Below, in pieces: positions 10,607 through 20,154 of a DNA stretch of 64,000 nt. The stretch's first letter is position 1, and each line of letters starts with the position of its first letter. A program made the translations under genes and the position numbers. The stretch spans positions 1-64,000 of the forward strand of contig NW_003216786.1 of NCBI RefSeq assembly GCF_000006405.1, in the 5' to 3' direction. The notes below the pieces were generated by a model, which saw nothing but the letters and a program-made list of their open reading frames with translations, was not told the origin of the DNA and ran no database searches. This stretch comes from Perkinsus marinus ATCC 50983. Its lineage: Eukaryota > Perkinsozoa > Perkinsida > Perkinsidae.

Positions 10607-11782
10607 CCATGGATACGACAGCAGCTGTAACACGTACCGTTTATCACTGTTGGGACTATTTTTTGGAGGAGACAAGATGATCACACAAAGCGACCAGGCA
10701 TACTCTAGCTAGTCGTGGCTTTTGACGATACTGTGAGGTATTAACGGAAGCTTTCCACTCCCCCCGGTCTTGGGTTGTTCATATTTTTCGGGGGCCACTT
10801 CACCTCATCTTCTGATGACACATTTATCATCCTGGACTCCTCTATAGTGGCTTTACCACTTAAGAGGAAGCATGATACACTTGAAAGGCGAATCTGAGAG
10901 GCATCGAAGAGTGGCGGTTGGCATTTCTCGATTAAATTGATCGCTTAATCCGCTCTCGTTTTTGACCTTATGAATGGATTGCATCGTGTGTAAAAGGGTT
11001 GCATCATTTACCCTGCACTTCCTTGACTCTACTACTTTGGGCAGTCTAGTAACACTACTACATAGTGCTGCCGAGCGGCCAAGGAGTGTTTACGGATCAT
11101 AACTGATACGTACATGGCGGCGATGCCGGCCCAGTTAGCGCATCAGTGCCCATTGCGGAACCAGTTCGTGGAAGAACCCAATCGTTTTGTGACACCGACC
11201 CTAATGTTCAGTGGTCTCTCTAGGCCTCAGTTAGCCGGGGAAGCTGGGCGTATCCTAAACTCGCTTCCAAATTAGTGAGGAGATGATTATGCATAAGGTT
11301 TGTGAGTGTACCAATGCAGCAAGTATCTCTCGAGGTGGTGGTCTACAGTAGACCAAACTGTAAACCGTCTACTGTTTCGATCGGTGCCGTTAACCACCTT
11401 AACTGAGGTGCCATCGGAAGTTGCCGCGGCCGAGTGCGCTGAGGCACGAGCGTGAACATGCCACGCCCATTTCTCCTGAAGCGACTGTTGCTATGAATCG
11501 TCATCTATCACTGCATGTCTCGTCCAATCCTGTTCAACATAAGTCCTTTGACTTCGGCGGTATTAACCGATGCATGACCCATATTGTAATGCAACTGCAC
11601 CCTTCAGCAATCTCCACGATAAGCTTAAATACTGCCGCACCTTGTTGCATTCACATTCCCACTTACTCTCAAGCAAACACATCGTAGATTTAGGAAAGCT
11701 TGATAATCGTACAACAATGCTATTGCAAGTAGGATACTGAAACTTTGAGATGTCACAATTCTACTAATGATATTCATTGGTA
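10607..11782. other. Gene-free stretch
   Basis: About 1.2 kb between convergent genes with no recognisable domain. A single-centre palindrome with 8-bp arms lies at 11339-11355. Confidence 0.4.
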
Positions 11783-14242
11783 TCAATCATAATCGTCCAG
11801 ATCAACGACATCAGCGACCTCCGCCGAAATCGTGTCTATCACAGTCGCCACCTCTCCATCTGCAGTAGTTCCAACGTTTTCGTGATATTTGATATCTTCG
11901 ATAGGCCGTTGACAGCCAAGACACTCAATATGGACATCACAGTGCTCGCCGTATACTCGGCACATGGAGGATCTGAACGCAGTACTCACCAACCCTATGC
12001 AGCAGCAGAGATATTTGCTACGGTTCGCAGCCCGTCCGTTCTGGGTGACAAACGACAAGGCTGTAAGGCTCCCCGGTTAGATGCCGAATGAGCTCCCTCG
12101 AGTCCTGTATGTAATTGCCGTCTAGATTGATCCACAGTGGAGGCAACGAACGCCACTCCAGATCGGTCTGGGAGTGTCTGGTCTCCCTTAGCTGTGCTAC
12201 TGCATTCACAATAAAGTGCAGTAGATGCTAACATGAAGATCGTCATCAGCGCAGAGCTACCCCAGACACTACTACCTGACCGCCTGTCAACTTATTCCCA
12301 TCCAAGTGTACTGCCTGTAAGTATGGATAAGAGAGCAGTAGCTCGAGGCCTCCATCAGTTATGTTATTCTGTGACAATCTCAGCACCTAAGTACTCCTCG
12401 ATAACTCCCGGCCCTGCTCGAGTACTCTTACCTTGACTCGAAGCCTATGGAAAGGCTTCAATGTGGACGCTAGGACATGCAAGTGGGCATCTTCCAAACC
12501 ATTACCGCATAAATCGATATCACCAACCGCACCAGTTGGGACCTAAAACGACACATATTCGCTACTACTGCCGCAGTCGACGTAGCATTACCACGCCTGG
12601 CAGCTTAGAGTAACTGTTATTAGATAAACCAATATATGTGAGTTTGACACCGAGCCATGCACACCAATCACTGAGTCGATTGTCTCTATTGAGACCTCTG
12701 TATCCCATTGCTATCATAAGCTGCTTGCCTACGATGACACGATACAGGCCGGCGATGTTAAAGAGCAGTACCAAACTTGTTCACTTGCGTATCCCACTCT
12801 CGCCTCATCTGCTGAGACTTCTCCTTCTCATTGCTAGCTACCGGTACTGGATGGGCTGCTCTCTTGGCCGCTGCCGTTGCTGCTGAAGTCACGGCTCTCA
12901 GCTGCTGCCTGAATGAAGGCTATACCAATGAGCTTTCATGGATAAACACTCCGAGCGACTCTGCCTCCCCAAACCTTTTACTACAATAGATGTTGTGTAA
13001 TAGCCTGGTTCGACTGACCGCCACTCGAGCCTCCCGTGTTCACCGCTGCTAGAGCCCGAGCCAAGGTAGATTCTCCCCGACCCACATTGGCTTGTGAAAC
13101 ACGTGAGCTTCGCGGAGATGACGCTGATGGACAAAGAGGATTGGCAAGATTGAGAGGCCCGTGTATGCAGATGTTGAGGGCTCAACATTAAGTCTCATTG
13201 GAAGCGTAGATCTAACCCATGACCATGATCCCATAGTACTAGCGCGTATCCCATTTGGACTGTAGGGACCTCCTATAGTTGCAGCAGCACTGGCGGCTCT
13301 CGGCGAATTAGGTTGCAAGCATGATGGACGAGAGTACTACCCCAACAAAGAAGAGTGTCAATCGACCCAACCCCCGAGATCGCAGCATCGCTCCACCAGA
13401 GTCGAATTTGAAAAAAAACAAATGCATGTGATGATTCAGCACCTCTTGATCCATAGTGCAAATCAATCCGCTTTCCCATATGCAGCCTTGTTGGAGCCAA
13501 TGTTGATATTGACTACTCCGACCATTATGGTCGCACACTTGTATAAAGCGTGGGTCGAATTTACCCGGGATGTTCAAGGGAATCTGAACAACCCCCACCT
13601 CAGCAACAACCAAAGACAGGAGCTCACTACCTCCGGAATGGCTTGCGGTAAGATACTAGGAGTCGTATGTGGGGAATCGGGGGTTCTATGAGTAATAATA
13701 AGAGAGCTATGTGGATAGATTCGGCACTACTCTTTGGAGCAAGAAGAAGCATCTCCAGGGTCGCGCTGTTTGTACCAAGTCATCGGTACGGTAAGCTCAG
13801 CTCCTCCGTCTCGCACGACGCAGAGTGTATGGCGATCGAGCAAAGGTGGCGACGTCCACAACACCTGAGGCAGTCTGAGGATGGCCACTAACCGTGGCAG
13901 CCTCCGCTACCTCTGGCGAGATGGTGTCCTCCACAGCGCTGCTGGAGTCCTCCTCCGACAGTGATTCATCCTCTCCTACTCCATCGAGCCCTACGGCGAA
14001 CTCATCATCAAATGCTAGGCCTACAATACGCAAACACATCCTTGTATAGAACCATCAACCATTAATAGAAGTCCCCAAGTCTCTCAGCCGAAGTCATGGA
14101 GTCGTTCTATTGCTTTATCAACGCTAGAGCGGAAATGGAAAATAGTACCCATAAGGCCATCGAGGCCATCATCATCAGATGATGCATCATCGAGCACTTC
14201 CGTGCCTGACCTCGGCCTCTTAGGAGCTCTTGGGGATACCAT
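11783..14242 (-). CDS. Leucine-rich-repeat protein with Cys-rich tail
   Basis: The minus strand holds a multi-exon gene. The likely start is the ATG at 14242 (MVSPRAPKRPRSGTEVLDD), followed by an acidic region (about 14039-13797: DDEFAVGLDGVGEDESLSEE). I cannot resolve the exons from 13800 to 12800. LRR-like pieces follow: LTYIGLSNNSYSKL (near 12630), DIDLCGNGLEDAHLHVLAS, VHLDGNKLTGGQ and LWINLDGNYIQDSRELI (near 12110). The repeats suit the ribonuclease-inhibitor type. A 3' intron (about 12004-11951) joins GCEP to SSMCRVYGEHCDVHIECLGC, giving a possible zinc-binding tail with spaced Cys/His, and the protein ends in an acidic VVDLDDYD. Function unknown; the exon structure is provisional. Confidence 0.45.
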
Positions 14243-14539
14243 ATCCTAAGACACACTAATCACCAACGTTATGCTGATCGAAACGGAGAGTGTATAGGGA
14301 GTGAGCGAGTTCGATCCCGAAGTACCTTCAGTCCTCCTCAGATCGCGGTATACGACGCGCATCGGAAGAAATGTCACGCGCCACAAAACTAGCGGAGCGA
14401 AGGAACATTTTGCGGATCGGCGGTTGCGACCAACATTATACAGCTTGGAAAGTTGGAAACAGTGTAGTGACTCACTACTAGTGAGCACTCCCTAGTAGGG
14501 AGTCCCTACTACACACAAGCCAGTTGAACTCAAGCGATG
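14243..14539. repeat. Spacer carrying two chained palindromic triplets
   Basis: There is no gene. At 14464-14485: arm TAGTGA, C, TCACTA, C, TAGTGA (centres 14471, 14478). At 14487-14511: arm TCCCTA, G, TAGGGA, G, TCCCTA (centres 14495, 14502; arms 8 and 9 bp). The two elements are separated by one base and adjoin the MULE relic. Confidence 0.85.
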
Positions 14540-15160
14540 GGTAGAAGGAAAATGAATATAGATGCGGCACAAACGCTCGCGAAATCATCCACATTGCGAT
14601 GTCTTCCACGGAAGGGAAGGTTGATGAAGTTATGGAGCCCCTTAGCTGGATTACTAGTTCGCTGAGAAGCATCCGCAACAAGTTACTGGAGATCGGCAAC
14701 TCTGTTCCGGTGGAAAGGTGAGTCGGGATCCATGTACGTGGCGTTGAGGTAGTCTATAAGCTCCGCTACGTCAGAGGACTGCGGGGTTGTCTTCTACGAT
14801 TTTGCCAGGCACGTAAGGATTCGTCGAGTGTAAGGCAAGGCAACCCACACAACCGATGCAACCATTTGCTCTCTTCACACCAAGCCCTCTCCGGTGCCAT
14901 ATATTACTGAGCCGTAATATCAGCAATTTTTCCAACCCATAACCTGCACAAGTGCCAGTAGCAGCCTTGAATCTTATCTGACTCGGCTTCCCAAACGTTC
15001 TGCAGAGCGTTTCTCATCGCAACTTCGTAATCAGTTATGGAGTAAAACGAGCATACTGAATGGAGCAGCTGCCTTTGTACGACATCTGTCCGTGAACCCT
15101 TGCTCGCCACGAGCACATAGTACACATGAATGTAATGGCACAGGAATGTATCCAGTAGTC
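14540..15160 (-). pseudogene. MULE-type transposase relic
   Basis: Minus-strand 15160-14904 reads VYYVLVASKGSRTD, then ITDYEVAMRNALQNVW and KIQGCYWHLCRLWVGKI. This is the Mutator-like (MULE) transposase core, including the catalytic-type Asp of the T-D-E-A motif and the GC-F/W-H motif. In changing frames downstream come LPCLTLDESLRAWQN, YLNATYMDPDSP and NPAKGLHNFINLPFRGRHRN, matching the C-terminal E-G-HN region. At least three frame changes and stops show it is dead. No terminal inverted repeats were recognised. Plain DNA transposon. Confidence 0.75.
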
Positions 15161-15418
15161 TTTCCGTCATTTGAGCAACGTTTTCAGCAATATGGTGAAA
15201 GTAGCCAGACAGCGAGCTGTAGACATCCTAGCAAGGTGGAAAAACTTAGGCAAGCTCATGTCCTCCAAACGAGCAAATGTTGCCGTTAGGACGAGCATGA
15301 CTTTCTCAAGGCACCAAACGCCCAGTACCCGAACTAAGCAACTCAACAGTATGAGTTTTACTGGAACAGGAACGAGCTAAGGAAATTACAGCATCCTGGG
15401 CAAGAGAGAAGCTTCGCA

Positions 15419-15449
15419 ATCGTCCATTCGAGGTCCTCGAATGGACGAT
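15419..15449. repeat. 31-bp perfect palindrome with one central base
   Basis: Arms of 15 bp (left arm starts ATCGTCCATTC) pair perfectly around a single T at 15434. Part of the left arm (TCGTCCATTC) recurs in direct orientation at 15454-15463, so the element is an extended version of the alternating palindromes found elsewhere in the window. Confidence 0.85.
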
Positions 15450-15469
15450 AATCTCGTCCATTCTGCAAT

Positions 15470-15538
15470 GTCGACCGGTTCTAACTGTACGTATATGCCG
15501 TCACGACATATAGGTACAATTAGAACCGGTTGCTCGAC
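15470..15538. repeat. Long imperfect hairpin
   Basis: The left arm starts GTCGACCGGTTCTAA and the right arm ends TTAGAACCGG-TTGCTCGAC. The arms pair over about 30 bases with a few mismatches and a 3-4-base bulge, around a 2-base loop near 15502. It could be a miniature inverted-repeat element or a hairpin RNA precursor. Confidence 0.7.
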
Positions 15539-16136
15539 TATGAACTGCAACGTTTCTAGGCCAGAATAAATTTTAACCGACAAATTTAATTTTTAACCAA
15601 TTGGTTTATGGTTTATCTCTTTCGTTAACATTTTTCCCATGGCTTCGATAAAATCCCAAGGAAATTAATGTTATACCCGATTTATTTGAAAGCTGAGGAG
15701 TTTAATTTAACCAAGGACGCGCCATATATAGAGTGTATGACCCATATCCCCTCTACTACCTGACCTCCACTCCTCGGTTATCAGTGAACATTTGCAGCAT
15801 GCCCACCAAGACTATGCTGCCAAGGACACATACTCTGTGGACCGAGGGGCATGGGGAATTCTCATTGGGGACTTACTTGATGCGGTGACGATGGACGCAT
15901 CGGTGATGCCCATAATGTCTTCCGGCAGCCAATTTGAATTGGCTCGATGAGAAACACCTACCGTTCGATGGTTAACTGGTACCCACTGCCGTCCTAAAAA
16001 GGGCCACCCGAACCAAGAAGGTGGTAGAAGCACCCAATATCGACCCCCTTCGGGAGATGTAGTCATCACTATCAGCTCGGGAGATCCTCCCGAACTGTTG
16101 GCATGAGCCGTGCTACGAGGCTCGGCCAACTCACTC

Positions 16137-16160
16137 ATTACCACTGGTAATTTACCAGTG
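16137..16160. repeat. Alternating palindromic triplet
   Basis: Arm TTACCA, spacer C, inverted arm TGGTAA, spacer T, arm TTACCA. Centres are at 16144 (arms 7 bp) and 16151 (arms 9 bp). Confidence 0.85.
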
Positions 16161-16328
16161 AGTAATTGACTGCTGCACATGCCCGCTTTATCAACGACCC
16201 TCCAACCACCCCTTTCGCAAGAAACCACCCGATCCTGACCCTATGAACTGAGTAACCCAAAAGGGTTCGCATGAGCGCGCAATGAAACAGTTACTGGTAA
16301 TTCGACGGAAAACTGCCAGTTAGTAACT

Positions 16329-16684
16329 TTACTGTTGTGCCGAGCCTTGCTGGGCTTGTTGAGTTATGTTGTTCAGTTCAGTACCGACTAGAGTGTGGAC
16401 ATCTAAGTATTTCGACACGCACCTGAGAACAGGCATCTAACAAGAACTCTCAACGCGCGAGTAAAGTACCTATCAGTACAACTCATTTCCCCCACGTTGA
16501 GCTGGCCCTCCTTCACATTCGGGATGCACTTCTTATAACAGGCTTCAGTGAGACGGGAGAAAGTGTCGGCAAGACCGCGCATCTCGGCAACGGCCATCTG
16601 GGCGGCAGATACTTCTGAAACACAACAGTTATCTACCAAGCCTGTTCACTACTACGGCCGCTTTCGGGTGTTACCTGTGGACAT
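16329..16684 (-). CDS. TIM10: Small Tim chaperone, Tim10-like
   Basis: Three exons on the minus strand: 16684-16675, 16614-16470 and 16422-16329, with introns of 60 and 47 nt. They encode 82 residues. The first exon is only 10 nt (ATG plus two codons and one base). The second carries AAQMAVAEMRGLADTF and the first twin-cysteine motif CYKKC, then the first cysteine of the second motif in SCTDR. The last exon supplies the partner cysteine (CVSKYLDV), giving the CX3C-CX3C hallmark of Tim9/Tim10 proteins. Tim10 chaperones carrier proteins through the mitochondrial intermembrane space. LNVGEMSCTDRC strongly favours Tim10 over Tim9, Tim8 or Tim13. Confidence 0.88.
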
Positions 16685-17282
16685 CACTAGGAGACGAGAG
16701 GATATAACTGATGAAAATTGAATTCACAACAGTGCTCTCCAAGCTAAGCAATGTAAATACTCAGCCCGAGGCCACCCGGTAGGCTGATCACTGACGAGCT
16801 TCCCTACAGCCGCCTTACAGTGGCTCACAGAGTTCCGTTCCACAGTATATTTCCAGAAGCGTATTAAGTTAGGCACGTGAGTTTAGGGACGTCTGATGAT
16901 AAAGGGGACTCCAAAATCAGCACTAGCGACGAGCAACATTACTCGCCGTTGGCGGTCTTGACTTTGCCTCGCTCCGCTCAAAAATCGATTCACGAATGGC
17001 ACTTTCCAAGATTTGGTGACGCGGAGTCTCTGCGGGGGAGACGTTCCTGCACGTATGCGTGGATTGTGCAGGGCATGTGAAAGCGTCGTTTCCCGGGGAG
17101 GGGTGTTATTTCTGCAGTGCTCACTTCTGCGGGACTCTATGCGATAGTATGCCTTTTGGCAAACACTTTTTGTGCCAGTCAACCTCTAGCAAACCACCAT
17201 TCATCTGGACACTGGCATCACATCTTTCGCACGAGTCTGCTGCTCTGCAGTTCATATTCTCTCTCAGTTTCTTCTACCAGCA
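16685..17282. other. Divergent intergenic region (TIM10 / chitin-synthase-like gene A)
   Basis: The two genes are transcribed away from each other, so this should hold both promoters. I recognise no specific element or coding domain. Confidence 0.4.
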
Positions 17283-20067
17283 ATGATACGAAACCAATGG
17301 AGTGGTATTGTAGAGGAGCCCGGTGATTTGCGACCAGTTCGCCATCCACGTATCGACGTTGCCAACCCTAAATTCCGGTCTTACGTGGATCTACGACCAC
17401 CTATCCTCAGCTATAGCCGAGTGGTCCGGTACACACCTATTACTATCAATGAGGAGGAGCTCATCCTTCATTACAATGTTGACAGTGAGTGTTTTTACTT
17501 GGACACGAGAGGCATCGAGGAGTTATTCCATGCCGAGCACTACTCGAACTACTTTGGGCAGCAGGGCGCTACTGACATACCACTATTCCGCATGAAGTTT
17601 ATTGACGGACCCCACGACAAGGTGGATGTCCTCTTGGTGGTTTCGGTAGGCAGCGGAATGCAGGGCTCCACGGCAGAAGGCTTCAACGCCACTTTACGAG
17701 CGGTGATGGCGAACTTGGCAAATTTGGAAGAGTCTGGGAAAGTGAAATGGGATAGGGTTGTATTGTGCATCGTAGTGAATGGTCGTGAGGAGTTCGAGAG
17801 GTTAGAGAGGGACGGTTCGACGTCAGTGTTGGGGGAACTGGAGAAAATGGGGGTGTACCATCGTCCAGGAGAGTTATGGGAAGAAGATGGAGAGATGGAG
17901 AAGGCTGGGAGGATCAATCTGGAGGATCGTCTTTCTTACGATGAAGGGCTATTGACAGTAGACGGCGGTCTACCTGTCCACATGCATCTCTATGAGGCTA
18001 CTATCATGATGTTGGGAGGGCACTTCCCGCCAGTGCGTATCGCCCTTTGTGTTAAGGAGTCACCGGACCAAGGCTCCGCTGGTGAGTTGGGAGAGAGCCT
18101 AGTCATGCTTCCTGATCCATGCTCGTTTAGGTGCGCTCATAACGTCACGACTGTCTTGTCATCTATGGGCCATTATGGGAGTTGCTCGGCACTTGAGTAA
18201 TATGTCGACTCCCTCGAAATTCTCTAGTGATGGTGGTGGTCTGCCCATCATACTTATGGACTGCGGCATGTGCCCAGCGGATGATTGTCTCAGCGTTATG
18301 TTGGCTAGGCTCAGTAAGCCTATGGTGGGTGTGGTCTCAACTGATACATGCGCAACGGGGAGCCTACAGCTTCTGGGATACCCCACGGTCTCTTCTATGC
18401 TCCGTAACCCTTCATTCTGCGCTTGGCTGTTCCGTCAACGTCTACGTCTAATATGTGATGCGGCGATGGAAACGGGTCTAGGAGGTTCCCTGTCGATGAT
18501 GGAGGGCTCGCTCTGTGGCTTCCGCCTCGACGCCCTTGATCTCGATAGATACTTCACTATTCTCACCAAAGCTGGTAACTGTTCCCAGTTGGGCTTCATG
18601 GGCGTCAATATGCATATCAGTGATGGAGGGACTATGCTCAGCTCGGTCACCACCGGATGGAAATCAGAGCTCCTGGCCAACGCCAAAGTCGTGTGTCCAT
18701 CGTTGCGTAGAGAGTCGGTCCTTCGGGATGTTAAGAAGTTCTCCTATAAGAACCTTATCGAATCTTCAAGGCTCGATGTATCGGCTATTTTCCAGGCGAT
18801 GCGGCGTATGTCTACTGCATGGGAGAGATTTCGCCCATTCAGTCGCTCCTCGTTCCTCCACGCTCTACTCCTCATCTATCGGTTTATCGATTTTTGTCTG
18901 TCCCTAGTCGCACTGGTGGGGATGGGCTTCATAATCCTCCTGGGGGCAGAGTTCTTCACTGTGGACGGCATGGTGCCACTGGCCTGTGTTCTACTGCTCT
19001 ACTCGGTGGTCATGTTCCAGCTCTGTGTGGGCGTTGGTGACCTCACACCCCCAGTTCTGTTCGTATTCCGAACGAGCTCAGTGTTTCTGGGGGTCCTATG
19101 GAGCCTAGGGTGGATCAAGCTAATATACAACCTCATCTACGGTCAGTATTATCTAATATTAGGAGCAGTCATAGCGGTGTTATTCTCCTATGTTTGGTGT
19201 ATTCTACTATATGCCGACTTGCGCTTCACGTTCAAGATCCTACCGCTATGTATACTGCAATGGGCGTTCCTCTATCCGACTATGTCAGTACTAGGATCAA
19301 CTATATACAGCATGAGTCTATCGGATGTATTGCCTTGGGGTACTCCTGGTCCCGACCCTGTAGACCCCAGAACGGCCGAGACCCTGGCTATTCGGATGGA
19401 GAGTCGATCGTGGCTAGTGGCTTCTATCAGCGCCTTGAACCTTGTACCAATTATACTATACGTCGTGTTCATCCACCGTAATGAGTTCTCGAGGATGTTT
19501 CTGCCAGATGATGATGATGACGACGACTTTAATAGGCTGAAGTTGACACCAATCACTAACGTGGTCGCTTGGGCCATTGTCGGTGATGCCCTCCTACGAG
19601 CGTCAGTGCGAATTATTGGGGTTACCTTATATGCTATAAAACGAGTATACGACAGTTGGAGTTCTCAGAGAAATGCAGTGCCCAGGTGGCTGTCTGATTA
19701 TTCTGATACGACAGCAGCGAGTCCACCATCTAGTAGTATACCGTCGTTTCCTCGAGGATTGTACTCTTTTTATGAGTCCGAAAGAGGCATAGTACTCATC
19801 AGCTCAGCTGGGGTGCTCCTATCACAACCTATGCAGCCTTACTCGAAGAGTATCCTTGGTCTTGTTGGTGGCCGACGAGCTGCAGAGATCACTGCCACAG
19901 TCGACGGTGCGGCCATGCCCGACTTTCCGGAAGATTTTTCATATCCGGAGAATGAGGAGAGCAAGGAAGATGAAGTGAAGGTTAAGAATCCGGTCTTTGT
20001 GCCGTGTCCGAGGAAGAGACAAGCCTCCCCACTTCATGATAGTATTTTGATCAGTAGAATTCAATAA
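17283..20067 (+). CDS. Chitin-synthase-like membrane protein A, catalytic motifs altered
   Basis: Two exons, 17283-18081 and 18131-20067, with a 49-nt intron (GTGAGT donor, TTTAG acceptor), give 911 residues. The N-terminal half matches the chitin-synthase GT2 domain: TLRAVMANLANLEES, WDRVVLCIVVNGREE, HMHLYEATIMM, VRIALCVKE, ALITSRLSCHLWAIMG, then LPIILMDCGMCP where fungal enzymes have LLDVGTRP. The EDR motif is replaced by NMHISDGG and the QRRRW motif is absent (KKFSYKNL region). About six membrane segments follow, and the conserved cytosolic landmark DVLPWGTPG corresponds to DVSWGTKG. The C-terminus is acidic then Pro/Ser-rich. It is homologous to gene B downstream. Because key residues are missing, activity is doubtful. 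Confidence 0.75.
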
Positions 20068-20154
20068 CTTACTTTAACGCCACATTTACCCACTCTTCGT
20101 TTTGCGTTGTAGACTCGCCCACGGTATTTGTCTGTTTCGTGTAGCTGTTGGTCA
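20068..20154. other. 87-base spacer between tandem chitin-synthase-like genes
   Basis: Only 87 bases separate the stop of gene A from the first ATG of gene B. This suits very compact gene spacing; a shared transcript processed by trans-splicing is possible but not shown. Confidence 0.5.

Larger units (their letters stand above)
15161..16328. other. Hairpin-rich intergenic stretch
   Basis: I see no gene that I trust. It carries a 31-bp perfect palindrome (15419-15449), a long imperfect hairpin (15470-15538), an AT-rich segment (15560-15700), an 8-bp-arm hairpin (15927-15944), a TCGGGAG/CTCCCGA hairpin near 16077 and a palindromic triplet (16137-16160). Confidence 0.6.

Noticed and set aside
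14161-14191. A CATCATC/GATGATG palindrome chain
   Set aside because: It is low-complexity sequence encoding an Asp-rich stretch of the LRR gene, with uneven spacers; simple-repeat bias explains it.
15812-16228. A 138-codon minus-strand open frame
   Set aside because: No domain or plausible splice context; it spans hairpins and a palindromic triplet, so chance is more likely.
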